Below, piece by piece: positions 34,586 to 47,482 of a stretch of 64,000 nt of DNA. Origin of the DNA: Leucosporidium creatinivorum. Taxonomy: Eukaryota; Basidiomycota; Microbotryomycetes; Leucosporidiales; Leucosporidiaceae. A model generated the notes under the pieces. It was not told the DNA's origin, did not search any database, and worked only from the letters and a program-made list of their open reading frames with translations. Each line of letters starts with the position of its first letter. The stretch's first letter is position 1. The position numbers and the translations under genes were made by a program. The DNA lies in assembly GCA_001600635.1 (NCBI GenBank), contig BCKL01000002.1, positions 623,425 through 687,424 on the forward strand, written 5' to 3'.

Positions 34586-36176
34586 TTAAGCCGACTTCTT
34601 CTTCTTGGGCCACAGAGGAGCTAGATCTCCTACGGGAAGGGTGAAGGGCATGTCGACCGATTCCGAGATTTGCACGACGACGAGGTAGAAGCCCGAGCAG
34701 GCCGAGATGAAGAGGAAAGCGCCGCCGGCCTGTGAGTGAGTGGGGATGAAGTAAGACGGGTCGCGATCAGCATCGAGTACAGGCGTCCTCAAATCTACCT
34801 TGGCGGTGACTCGAGCAGACGAGTAGCCGAAAGCTCACCTTGGAGAGCTTGAGCGCCGCGTCTGTTGCGCCGATAGCCAGCTTGGAATACATCGAGGCGA
34901 GGAGCCAAACGCCCATGATGACGCCGAAGAAGACGATGACGAGAGCGACGTTGGTGCGGAGAGAAGCGAGGAAGATGCACATGAAGGCGCCTACGGGGGA
35001 GTCAGCGGGAGCTCGGCGTCGAAACAAGCGGTCAAACGCACCATTCCAGACCCAGAGGAAGGTGGCGAGCGACTCGTACTCGGTAGCGACGGATGTGGCG
35101 GATCCTGGATCTCCGCTGAAGGTAGCAGCGACGTTGAAGGCCGGGGTGAGGATTGCGCCGTAGCTGGTTCGGCGCAAGCGAGTCAGGCTTCTGTCCCCGA
35201 GCACATCCTAGGCAGCGAGCTTACCTCAAGTAGAAACCCGAGAAGACTCCGAAGACCTATAGCTGGTCGTCAGTACTTTTGGGTTGAGAGGCGAACGAGC
35301 CAATGAGGGGCTTACCGTTGAAGCAAAGGTCTCTCCCTTCACGAGACACCATTGGCATCTAGAATCGCCCGGGAGGTCAGCGCGCACTCGCGAGCATGAT
35401 CCTCAACGGCTGTTACTTACGTGGTGAACATGTAGAGGCCAGCGAAGAAGAACTGGGCAGCGGCGACGGTTGGGTCAGCTCGGCGTTCACTTCCTGTGCA
35501 GAGATGGAAACGGATGTTACCAGGTTGCCAATGTAAACTGCGGGCGTGGTCACGCCCCTGGCTCCCATAAACTGAGTGGCAAGCAGCATGAGAGTTACTG
35601 CATGAGCGGCCAAGCCCTGTAAAATTGGGGGAAGCGTTGAGGGGTAGATGAGGTAGTGTAGATGGAGTGGTGTAGATGGTGGGTTGAGGATGTAGTCGTG
35701 TGTATGTAGAGAGTAAATGGAGTGGTGCAGAAGCATGGTCAGCTCTGCGCGAGGGAAGATCATCGTCGCCCTCCAAGAGCCGAGCTCGCCCCTCCCTTTC
35801 TCGGCGATGGCGAAATGGCAGGCGAGATGAAGTGGAACACATCAGAACTCACGAGAAGGCCAGGGTTCCCGCTGTAAAGTGCGAAGCGTTGAAGTCAGCG
35901 AGCTTGCGCGAGTCGAAAGCGACGGGGCTGGCAGCAGAGCGAGCCATCGTCGGAGCTGACAGCTTGCCGAGACGTCGTCGGGAAGGACGAAACGGCAGCA
36001 AGAGAGGCGCAAGAGACTCACACTCGCTTGTAGAACCCATGATCTTCGATAGTACGAGCTTGGTGGCCCAAATCGCCATCTCCAATGCGAGAAGGAAGCG
36101 CCTCGACGTCCCTACCATCCCTGTAGTCTGTACGTCCCTTGAGGTCGACTTCCGAGTGAGGTGAATTGTTGGACAT
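34586..36176 (-). CDS. Ato/Gpr1-Fun34-YaaH family acetate (succinate) transporter
   Basis: The start is MSNNSPHSEVDLKGRTDYRD (36176). The soluble N-terminus ends GFYKRVGNPGLLGLAAHAVT, where the family has the NPAPLGL signature. Six hydrophobic segments follow, including VTLMLLATQFMGA, FFFAGLYMFTT, FASTVFGVFSGFYLSYGAIL, FMCIFLASLRTNVALVIVFF, GVIMGVWLLASMYSK and AGGAFLFISACSGFYLVVVQ. The end is LWPKKKKSA. These plasma-membrane proteins move acetate or related acids and are typically glucose-repressed. NPGLLGL in place of NPAPLGL departs from the consensus. The first intron (35872-36021, 150 nt) is long for this genome and contains an extra acceptor-like site; joining its ends restores the frame (KRV-GNPG). 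Confidence 0.85.
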
Positions 36177-36804
36177 AGCTTAGACGAGCTTTTAGTCGAA
36201 GGAGAGATGAGAGAGCGAGTAGCGAGGTGTGAGAAGGAGGGAGAAGAGCAAAGGGCGAGTAGTCGAACTCCGAGAGTTGAAGTGCTGAGGCTCGAGTCGC
36301 GAGTGGGGAGATTTGTGGGGAGAGGGGAGGCGTTCACAAGCCTTGGACGGAACGCGTTAATTCCCTGCAAGTAACGTCCAGTGGGTAGTTGTAGAGCGAT
36401 TTCGCCTTCCGAATCGGCGGGGCTCGGAGGCGGGGCAGCCTCAAGGCGGCGGGAGTCGATGTCTGAGCTCGTTGGAAGCCTGCAGGGAAGCTGTGAGGGC
36501 CGCTCGAGATGAACGCACGGAAGCAAGGCGGGAGCAGCCACTTGCAAGCAGGAGAGGACGAGCGAAGGAGAGAAAGAGGGGGAAGGCGGGGAGTGGGGAA
36601 GGCGTCGACTGGGGCGGAGTTCGTGAGATGGTGCAGAGTCAGATGTGTCGACTTGGTACTCTGCAGCTTTCTGATGAGCTACAGCTTGCTTCGATCGTTG
36701 GCAGCTGGTAGGAGGTATTTCGGATTTGGCTCCTCTCTCCCCTCGGACCTCGACTTCAACGTCCGCCGCCGAGCAGCAACCACAGCAGCTTCCAAGTCGC
36801 AAAG
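36177..36804. promoter_or_regulatory. Divergent promoter: Ato-type transporter (-) and membrane protein (+)
   Basis: 628 bp between two start codons. No gene recognised. Purine-rich plus-strand stretch at about 36545-36600. Confidence 0.45.
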
Positions 36805-37724
36805 ATGCGCGTAAGTAGCCTACATCTTTGTGTAGCAGCACCAGCTAACCCTCTCATCCAACCAGACCTCCTCACTCCTCGCCATCCTCCTCCCGCTCCT
36901 CCTGATCCCCTCCCTGCTCGCCTGCGTCGTCTTTTCGCGCTACAAGTTTCGCAAGACTCGCAAAGCACGTTCCAAGCCTGTAGACCCAGCATACGAGGCC
37001 AAGATCAATCGAGTAACCTTGCCGACGCCTCATTCGGCGGAGGATGGGGATGAGGATAGGACGGTTGAGGAGAAGGCTGGATGGAAGGATGCATTCGGTG
37101 GGAGTTGGGGGGTGACGCCGCTTGCTGGAGTGGGACCGAATGGGACTAGGGTGAGTCTGGACGTCGTCGCTATCGTGCTGCAGAGGCGTAGAAGCTCGGC
37201 GCCGAAGTCGGGCGATGTTGACTGACGAGCGGCCCATGCACCGCACACAGACATTCGTTGGAGGGCTCTGGGGACTCGATGGAGGCCAACCAGCAGGTGA
37301 GCAGTAGCAGAAGGGTCCTCTGCTTCCCCCTCTCGCTCGCAGAAGGCTGACCTCGGCGCTCGTTCAACTTCAGGCTGGAGCTCGACCCACGGCGACGTCG
37401 AAGCGCCTCCCGCCTACTCCTCCTCCTCACCGCGTGAATCGCACTTCTCTCGCGCCTCCCGAGCTTCCCGTCGCTCCCAACTCTCGTACCGCGGGACTGG
37501 AAACGGCGAGGACGGCCTCGGGGGAGTGGACGAGCTCGGCATGCTCGAGAAGGGAGGAGGGAGGAGGGAGGAGGCGAGAGGTCGAGACGCCCGAGGTGGA
37601 GAGTTTCGTAGAGAGTGGGAGTATCAGGGAGGAGGAGGCGATGATGATGAGGGAGGTGAGGAGCGAGTCGAGGGAGGAGCAGCGAGCTTCGGAGCAGTCG
37701 AGCATCCTTCGCGGAGCGGTTTAG
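36805..37724 (+). CDS. Small single-pass membrane protein, function unknown
   Basis: A two-codon first exon (ATG CGC) is joined across 36811-36865 to TSSLLAILLPLLLIPSLLAC, one N-terminal membrane segment. A basic stop-transfer stretch (KFRKTRKARSK) and a soluble tail follow: NRVTLPTPHSAEDGDE, GGSWGVTPLAGVGPNGTR, TFVGGLWGLDGGQPAG and DVEAPPAYSSSS, with a PPAY motif that could bind a WW-domain ubiquitin ligase. Two more introns are clear. From about 37545 the best codon bias moves to another frame, ending at a stop at 37722-37724, while the spliced frame runs on open. Either the G-rich tract there has a base-count error or the C-terminus is not yet understood. I do not recognise the family. Confidence 0.6.
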
Positions 37725-37870
37725 CTTTTCTCTCCTCCCGTGTCGCTCGCCCGTACTCTCCGACGATAGATATGAGAAACAAACTGCCCTTCGAGGGGCT
37801 TTTCGTCACATTCCTCCTCCCTGCACTACGCAAGCCTTCTTCTCGTTCAGCGCTCGATTCAGCTCAAGCT

Positions 37871-40242
37871 TTAGAGGACAGCAGGGGCGGGAGCAGCGGC
37901 GGCGGGAGCCTCTCCATTAGCGGGAGGAGCGCCGCGGAAGGAGCCTGTTCGAGGAAACAAGCGAGAAGCAAAGTCAGCGAGCCGTCCTCGTCGAGGAAGC
38001 GAAACGCAACGAGCGCCGAACTTACCCCTTCCACCACGACCCTCGGGGCGACCCCTTCCTCCTCCTCCACCCCTACCACCACGAAACTCTCCCCCCTCCC
38101 TCGGTCCACGCTGCCACTGTCCCTCAGCGGGCGCTCCTCCTCCCTCGCGACGCTCTCCGCCCTGGTATCCTCCTCCACCCTCACGGCGCTCTCCCTGATA
38201 TCCTCCTCCACGTCCCCTTCCCGGTCCTCCCCTAAAGCTACCCCTTCCCTCACCACCCCTAAATCCTCCTCGAGGTCCTCCGCCCCTTCCTCCCTCAAAC
38301 CCCCCTCCTCCTCCACGGCGGTTCCCTCCACGCTGCTGCGTTTGGAATCCATCGCCCCCAGCAGCGGGCGCAGCGGTAGGCGTGGGCTGAGCGGCCAATT
38401 CGGGGAGCGAGGGCAGCTCGTTATGGTTGTCCTCGGAGGACCAGTCGATAGGCGCCGCCGCGGCGGCTCCAGTGGGAGGGGCGGACCAGTCGGCAGCGGC
38501 GGAGGGGGTGCCGTTGGTCTGAGGAGGAGGAGGAGCGGGAGCGGCGTGCTGGGTGTGCGATTGAGGCGCAACGGCGGGAGGAGCGGCGGCAGGGACCTCA
38601 TCCGCCCAGCTCGCGACCTTCTCCTCCGAGCTCGGGACCTGTTGGAGGTCGAGCTCCGAAGCATTGAGGAAGGAAGGTCCACCGGCCGTAGCGTTGGTGG
38701 TAGGGCTGCGAGTGTTGGGCGTCTCTGTCGCTCCGTCGACGAGGGCGGTGACCGAGTCGGCGGCGCCTGCGGGAGCGGAGGATTCGGGGATGGGGAGGGT
38801 GCGAGCGCCGCTCGGAGACGAGGACTCGGCGCCGGCGGTGGGGGAGGTGGCGAGGGGAGTAGCGGGGGTGGGGTCGGTGGGAGCGTTGAGGCCGTCGAGG
38901 AGCTCCTTGACGCGGCCGTCTGCGAGGGTACAGAGGTCAGTACAAGCTCGTCTCGGTCGAAAGAGTTGAGAATGAACTGACAGGTCACGTTGAGGATGAC
39001 ATACTCGTCCGAACCCTTAGCCAACTTGCTCAACTTCTCCTTGACCTCCTCGTATCCCCCGGGCGCAAGAGGAGCAGTAGCGAACGCCTCCCTCAAGCAC
39101 CTCACCGCGCCGACCTCATTGCCCGTAGCATTAGCGACCACAGGGGGAAGAGGGGGAGGGGCAAAGGTCCTCATCTCGGCGGAAGGAGGGGCGTAGAGCT
39201 CGTGCAAGTGGAGGAATTGGAGCAGGACCGTCAGGTCCGAGTGGGAGCTCTTGGTGTGCTCGGCGACCGCGAGCGAGAGGGAACGGGCGTTCTTCTTCTC
39301 TTGCTGAGCGGCGACGCGCTTGTTGCGGGCGTCGTCTTCTGTCTCCTCGGCCTGTGGTTGCAGTGAGCGTTAGCTACGCTCAAGGATGACAATGTAAGAG
39401 CGCACTTTGAGGATAACGAGCAGCTCCTCGAGCTCCTTGACTACAGCTTGAAGGGCGGGCTTGGAAGCGACGGCGGTGCGTTGGTCGGCGTTGAGAGCTT
39501 CCGTCTTCTCCTCGTAGGTGGCGATACGTTGCTGTAGGAGAGACAAGAGTGTTAGCGATAGTCCTGCCAGAAAGTTCGAAGGATGATGATAGCCATCCCA
39601 GCACGCGACTCGACTTGAATGCGAATGATGCGTCACCGGCTCCGCTCCGCCGCTGGGTGGTCGCTGCAACGGGCGGTAGCGCTGTAGAGCTAGTCTACTG
39701 CACAGCTAGATAGCCATACATTCCCTCTGTAGCTGCAGGCGACCAGCTATGCTCTACTACATCCTCCACGAGGCGTGCGTGGCCCCCCCCCCCTTGCCGC
39801 TCCCCACTCCTCCCTGCTCCTTCGCTCCCTCGTGTAGGCCAGCAGAGTGACCAGACATGGTACTCACGAGCTTCTTGTTAGCGGCCCTTATCCTCTTAGA
39901 AGTAGCCTCCACGGCGCTCGTCTTCTTGGCCTCGATCTGGTCGTCTCCCTCCTCCTCTCCAAGCTGTCCCGACTGTCCCGCCTGTCCTCCCTGGGCCTGA
40001 GCAGGGGGAGCCAAGCTGGAAGGTTCCCCCTCCTTTCCGATAGTTACTCCAGAGCCGTGGACGGGAGCAGAGATCTTTGCCTTGCGGCTACGAGCCTTGG
40101 GCTTGTTGGTCGGCTGAGGGGAGGAGGACGACGACGAGCTGAGGCCAGGGATGATGCGAGCGGCTTTCTGGAGGATCGACTCGTCCTTGGGAGGAGGAGG
40201 AGTAGAAGCGTCTTGAGTCTTGTTGTGAGAGAGAGCTGCCAT
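37871..40242 (-). CDS. Caprin-like RGG-rich RNA-binding protein
   Basis: Exon 1 (40242-39868) encodes a low-complexity start and ends ATSKRIRAANKKL. After a long intron, exon 2 (39531-39406) is helical: QRIATYEEKTEALNADQRTA and AVVKELEELLVILK. This resembles the caprin coiled core (KLEKYQ...LNKDQ...AV). Exon 3 adds NKRVAAQQEKKNARSLSLAV, a helical stretch to LHLHELYAPP, then KEKLSKLAKGSDEYVILNVT. The C-terminal half is low complexity with VASWADEVPAAAPP, IDWSSEDNHNELPSLPELAA and an extended Gly/Arg region (RGGGRGRGG-type repeats) before ending APAPAVL. Caprins bind mRNA and act in translation control and stress granules. The family call rests on the helical core plus RGG tail and is moderate. 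Confidence 0.75.
39532..39867 (-). other. Long intron 1 of the caprin-like gene
   Basis: At 336 nt it is about six times the usual intron here. It contains a run of about 11 C on the plus strand near 39782-39793. Borders are GTGAGT and CTACAG, phase 0 on both sides. Confidence 0.7.
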
Positions 40243-40586
40243 GATGGATCAGAGCTGAGGCGTGGTGGGGAGAGCGAGAGAGGCGGCTTCGAGCTCTCCG
40301 CCTTTGGAGCCTCAAGCGCATGTAGTCACCTTCGAGCAGGGCCTCCTCAAGGGAGTGTCTGCATTCGAGTAGCGGCTTCACAGTCTCTCCCTCTCTACTC
40401 TCTCTCTGCGCTGAACGACGAACAGGGCTGATATTGCGAATGCGAGCGGGGGTTGAGAGTGAACGAGAGAGGGACTCGGAGGGTGTCGAGCGAGTGAGAA
40501 GGGGGGCTTATCTAGCTGTAGCTATAGCGAGTAGAGCCAGAAGAAACGTATATGATGCGAGTAGTAGTAGTAGTAGTAGAGGAGAA
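40243..40586. promoter_or_regulatory. Intergenic: caprin-like promoter and MAPKK 3' flank
   Basis: 344 bp. It includes a short AGT trinucleotide repeat ending near 40580; no gene recognised. Confidence 0.45.
40558..40580 (+). repeat. Trinucleotide microsatellite (AGT/GTA)
   Basis: About seven tandem copies of a three-base unit just downstream of the MAP kinase kinase stop codon. Confidence 0.8.
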
Positions 40587-42664
40587 TCACTGCAGATCCC
40601 TAACCCATCTCGCCAGGTCGGGAGGAGGGACTCGTTCGGCGCTCCTCCTGATCCAGCCATGCGAGACGAGTTTTTGCGGCGTAGGGCGCGTGGCGGGGTC
40701 CTTGTCCAGGCTGTCATCGATTTCAGAGCGATGGTGGAAGAGAGGAGGGAAAGAGAGGGGAAGAGCGAGAGAGGGAGAAGCAAGAAGCGAAGGTCAGCTC
40801 CAGTTTCAACTCGGCGAGGACACAACCAACGCACCAAACCTGAATAAAGTTCCTAAACGCATTGGTATACTTGATGCCCACCTTGGGTTCGTCCTCCACT
40901 TTAGGGACGCCCATGCTGATCAAGTAGGTGAGGAGCTCGATGGGCGATTGGAGCGGCGCTTCCCCTTCTGAGGGGAAGGGGAAGCGGTTCAGCGCCACTT
41001 CGAGGACGGTGAGCGCCATGGACCAGACGTCCGAGTTGATGCTGTTGGTTGTAGTTGTAGCGAGATGGGCGAGGCGAGTAGCGTAGAAGCGGCGGGTGGA
41101 GGAGAGGAAGGGGAGGTCAGCTCCTCGCTTTGACGGTTACGCTCAACAAAAACAACCTCGAGAGTAAACTCACGAGTATTTGCCACCCCTGATCCTCTCG
41201 GGACTGAGGTAGAAGGTCGTCCCAACAAAAGTTCCCGCGTACGAGTTGACGAGCTCGCCCGAGACGCCGAAATCGCACAGCTTGATCTGCCCGTCGAGGG
41301 TGACGAGGACGTTGGAGGGCTTGATGTCTGTGTGTGTGTGTCAGAGTAGTGGAGTTAGCCCCAAGCGAGAGGAGAGGAGAGGAGAGGAGAGGAGAGAGCA
41401 GTGAGGAAGAGGGAACGAACCTCGGTGAATGATCTTCTGCGAATGAAGGTAGACGAGCCCGTCGATCATCTGTTACGGCGGCAGCAACAAAGCAAAGCAT
41501 CAGCTCGCTACTCGCAAGTCTCAAGGAGGAAGCACAACCCCTCCTCACCGACTCTGCAACCTTGCCCAACACCTTCTCCCCCGTCCTCCACCCATGCGCC
41601 TTGACCTTCTTGTACAGCGTATCCAAGCTCCCCGCCTCGCAGTACTCCATGCAGATGCCGATTTGCGAGTTGTTCTGTTGTCGCGAGCAGAGAGGTCAGC
41701 CACAGACAGCGAGGCGCAACAGCAAAGGACCCAGAGAGACCACTCACATCCTCGAGAAAGGCGCCGTAGTATTGGACGATGGCCGGGTGGGAGCAATCGC
41801 GCATGAAGAGGAGCTCACGGAGGTGTTGCTTGTGTAGTTTGGGGTTGGGCGAGGTGGCGATGGTCTGTTCCGAAGAAGCAGCAGGATCAGCTCCAGACGA
41901 CTTCTCGGCGCCGACTTTCGGCAACTCACCTTCTTGGCCATGATGACCCCACTCGGGCGGTGCATGACCCTCCTGACCTCCCCACTTGCTCCTTCCCCCA
42001 ATCTCCCCAGATCTTGAATCGTAGCAGCGGTGACCTCCATGCTAGGCTCCACCGCACTCTCCAAGGCGTCGTCGTCCGAAGGCCTCGCCGCCTGCGGGGG
42101 CTTAGCGACCTCATCCTCGAGATTATCGTCTCCGCCGAATAAGCCCTTCTGACTAATCTCTCTACTCCTACTCGAGCTACTGCCCGGTCTCTGCCCCCCC
42201 TCCGCTCCCGCTCGACTCGCACTCCTCGTCCTCATCCTCCTAGTCCTACCACTCAACTCATCCTCCAGCCCACTCGGCCCTCGAATCACATCCAACAACT
42301 CGCCTGCCATCCTCTCCTGATCCCCCTCGCCCCATTTGGCGTTATCGTCGTCGTCGGCGTCTGAGCCTGGTCGCTCGTCGTCCGAGTCTTGAGGTCCGTT
42401 CAAAGCTGTAGCGTAGCGAGAGGGACCTGCTTGAGGGATGGAGAGAGATAGTGAACCTAGTCCTGAGGTTATTGCTGCTAGTTTAAGCGAAGGGCGGGCG
42501 GAGGCGGACGAGGAAGTGCCGCAAGAGGAGGAGGGGCGCGAGACGGAGAGGGAGGGTGCTGGAGGTCTTGTTTGTGTAGAAGAGGGAGCAGCGAGGGATA
42601 GTTTTAAAGGTGTACGAGGTGGTCGCTTTGGTGGTAGAATGGCACTACCGCTGCCCCCTTCCAT
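40587..42664 (-). CDS. MAP kinase kinase of the cell-wall-integrity type (Mkk1/Mkk2-like)
   Basis: A low-complexity Ser/Pro-rich N-terminal region of about 210 residues precedes the kinase domain. [20 protein letters not shown] is the glycine loop, and VIMAKK carries the ATP lysine. [39 protein letters not shown] and [13 protein letters not shown] (catalytic loop) follow. Then come [20 protein letters not shown] (DFG and an SxxxT activation site) and [13 protein letters not shown]. The C-lobe has [53 protein letters not shown] and [13 protein letters not shown]. The C-lobe fits Mkk1/2 better than Ste7 or Pbs2. It would relay signals from a Bck1-type kinase to an Slt2/Mpk1-type MAP kinase. Introns contain short GA- and GT-rich repeats. 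Confidence 0.9.
41375..41399 (+). repeat. GAGAG microsatellite inside a MAPKK intron
   Basis: Several tandem copies of a five-base GAGAG-type unit, next to a GT dinucleotide run at about 41327-41340, within a spliced-out interval. Confidence 0.75.
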
Positions 42665-42866
42665 CGTCGAATCAACTACAGGAAATCCAAGCGTGTGGTT
42701 CGAGAGAGAGCAGCGAAGCGCGCGTGCCGCTCCTTCCTTGTCCTCTGCCTACATTCAACCCCTCAGCTCGACTCAGCTACAGCTAGCTCAATACAGCTCT
42801 AGAAAAGCTACCACTGCTCTCCTACCCTTCTACACCTCTCATTCGGCCTTCTCTGCCCTCCGAGCA
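42665..42866. promoter_or_regulatory. Compact divergent promoter: MAPKK (-) and GNAT (+)
   Basis: Only 202 bp separate the two start codons, so the genes very likely share control sequence. Confidence 0.6.
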
Positions 42867-44129
42867 ATGACCGCCGCTCCGCACACCCTCACCCGCCTGG
42901 AGAACACCGCAGAGAACGCTAGGAAGGTAGCAGAGGTCCTCGTACAGTGCTTTCAGGATGGTGAGCTTGCCGTGTATTGAACCTCACAAGCTACAGCTGA
43001 CTAAACCGCTCTGCCGGTGATTCCGCTCCTTCAGATCCCGTCATCAACACCTTCGTCGGTGAGTGCAGCTCTCGTTCACAACCTATCTATACGCAACTAA
43101 CCCTATCTCAAACCAGAGCCAATCCGCGACGTTCGTCCTCCCCTCCTTCGCCCTCTCCTTCAAGCTCGGCTCGGCGCTGACCCCCCCTCTCTCCCTTCCT
43201 TCACAGCCAATCGCCCGCCAGCGTTTCCGCTCGGAAACCTGGTTTCAAGTCCTCATCCACGCGGCCTCGCTAAATCAGTGCGAAATGTACGAGGTGGACG
43301 GTTGGAAGGGCGTGAGCGTTTGGAGTGAGCGCAGTCGTCTGTCGCCGAGAGGGCTTTCGGTCGATCTTGCCAAGCTAATTGCTGTTATGTACGCGACGCG
43401 ACAGTGCCGCCTCATAAGGATGTGGGCAACCCGTGGACCATGCTTCCTGCTGGATTGTTGAGGCTGCTCTGGGGATTGGGGATTAGGGGAGTCGCGGTGA
43501 GTTCGTTCGTTCGTTCGCTCGGCGAGGGTGTCCAAGCTCAGTGAGAGGTAGCTGACCCCTCTCGCCTCACCGCAGAGGATGCTCGGACCCGGCCAAAGTG
43601 TTATGGACCCTTTTCAAGTGCAAGCGGGCTGCAAAGGGAAGGGCTCCGATGGGTTCTGGTGAGCCGCGCCGCGCCGAGTTGCTCAGCCTCGTCTCTGCTT
43701 CTCGCACTGGTGTCAACACTGACCCTCTCCCAAACTACTTGACAGGTACTGCTTCTTCGTCGGCGTCCTCCCTCAGCACCAAGGGCGCGGTTCGTCCCCT
43801 CGCTCCCCTCCCTCTTACTGCCTTCCCTCTCGCTAACCCCTCCCATCTGCCCTCCCCCAGGTCTCTCCCGCCCCCTCATGTCGCCCCACACCCCCTCCCT
43901 CGCGCCTTACTCTCTCTCCCCCTCCCACACGCCCAACCATCCCACTTGGCTCGAAGCCACCACCCCGCGTAGCCGAGCTCTCTACGAGAGGCTCGGGTAT
44001 GAGCTCATTGGGGAGGGGAGGGTCGCGGTGGGATGTGTGGATGAGCAGGGGAGGACGAAAAAGGGAGGAGAGGGGGTCGGGATGTGGGGGATGGTCGTAC
44101 CTGCGTTGGAGGGGAGGGAGGGAAAGTGA
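42867..44129 (+). CDS. GNAT-family N-acetyltransferase
   Basis: The start is MTAAPHTLTRLENTAENARK (42867), followed by VAEVLVQCFQDDPVINTFV, the N-terminal strand-helix of a GNAT fold. After several introns come PIARQRFRSETWFQVLIHAA, WTMLPAGLLRLLWGLGIRGV, YCFFVGVLPQHQGRGLSRPL and LEATTPRSRALYERLGYELI. VGVLPxxQGRGLSxPL is the acetyl-CoA pyrophosphate motif (Q/RxxGxG/A), and the final segment is the usual ALYERLGY helix. Several exons are very short (about 23 nt for the one coding DPVINTFV). The substrate is unknown. The protein ends EGREGK; the tail beyond LIGE is charged and low in complexity. It is divergent from the MAPKK with 202 bp between. Confidence 0.82.
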
Positions 44130-44597
44130 GAGAGGACTGAGCAGGGCGGTGTGGGTGTCCAAGAGCGGAGGTGCGAGAAGCAGCTAGCGCTCGTCGTCTA
44201 GAGATGATGTGATACTTTCTCTGGTGCTCAACACCCGAAGAGTAGCGCGAGAAGCCTGACGAGAACTTGAGAAGGCGAAGGAGCCGAGCCTCCGCCGAGC
44301 TGGACTTCGCAAGGCAAGGGCTGCCGCATGTTCGGAACTGAAGAGAACCGCTGTGCTAGAGAACTCTGCGCCTTGTGCTCGCACGTTGAGCCCTACAGCT
44401 TGCCTCCCTCGTCTCTCAAACTCTCAACTCGGTTGGTCGGCCTCGACAGCTCTGGATGATCTCAAAAACGTGATGTGTTTACATGTAGGAAGCAGTCGGT
44501 GCTCAGTCCCTCCCTCCTTCCCTTTTTGTGTACGGCCTCCCTCCCTCCCTCCTCAACTAAAAACAGCAAGCGAGGTCGGTCGCCGAACTAAGTAAGC
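44130..44597. other. Intergenic between convergent GNAT and homocitrate synthase genes
   Basis: 468 bp holding both 3' ends. No gene recognised. Confidence 0.4.
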
Positions 44598-46704
<2,107 letters not shown>

Positions 46705-47482
46705 GATGGACGGTGCTAGACGAGCGAGGTGTGAACGAGTAGGAATGAGGAGAAAGAAGGCCTCTGTGATTTTGCCAGCTTGTGAAGGCGCAAGAGTCTT
46801 GACTCGTCGAAAGCGGTGATTTATAACTCTGGAAGCTCGGCTTTGACTGTTCCGATTGTTGCAGACAATTTGGACTGATTCCCTGCAGCTTCAAGACCCG
46901 CCCAGTCCTAAGCAACGAGCCTCATCTACCTCATTAGGCGTCCCCCTCGGGCTTTCTCGCTTGGACCGAGATGCGAGCGATATGAAATGAATAGGGTGTT
47001 CTTCAACAACTGCAGAATTGCCTCGAGTGATGATCTGGCTGAACTTCAAGCCAGCCTAGTTGAGCGCGAAGCGATTCTCGGCGATGTCCCGCTCTCTGTG
47101 ACCGCCGAGCAGCAGCTGTAGGGCTGCAGTCGGGCGAGGGGAGACTGCCCGGCGAAGGGAAAGAAACCGAATGTGACTGAGAGCGAAAGGCATGAGCTCG
47201 AGCGGCTGCCTCGTCCCTCGTCGTCGATAGCCATCGCCACGGCTACTCGAGCGCAAGGCGAGCGCCGGTCTCTTCGATGTGGCACTCGTCGGGCGGCGGG
47301 AAGCACACTCCAGGAAGCTCCCTGCAGATCAGGCGGCAGCGCCCGTGTCCCGTCCTCACGACATCAGGTTGCGATTTCGTTTCGCTCTCTTGCTCTCGCT
47401 TTCACACGGCCATCGCAAGGCGATGGTATAGGGTGTAGGGGGTTGTTACAAGCAATCAAGGACAATCTAGCCAGACTGTCGC
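46705..47482. promoter_or_regulatory. Intergenic: homocitrate synthase promoter and RPL26 3' flank
   Basis: 778 bp upstream of the homocitrate synthase start (minus strand). No gene recognised; the sequence is less C/G-biased than the neighbouring coding exons. Confidence 0.4.

Noticed and set aside
37725-38980. Continuation of the membrane-protein reading frame over the caprin-like gene
   Set aside because: The overlap is antisense to a clear RGG-encoding exon, and the Ser/Arg/Gly-rich text is what that repeat gives when read backwards.
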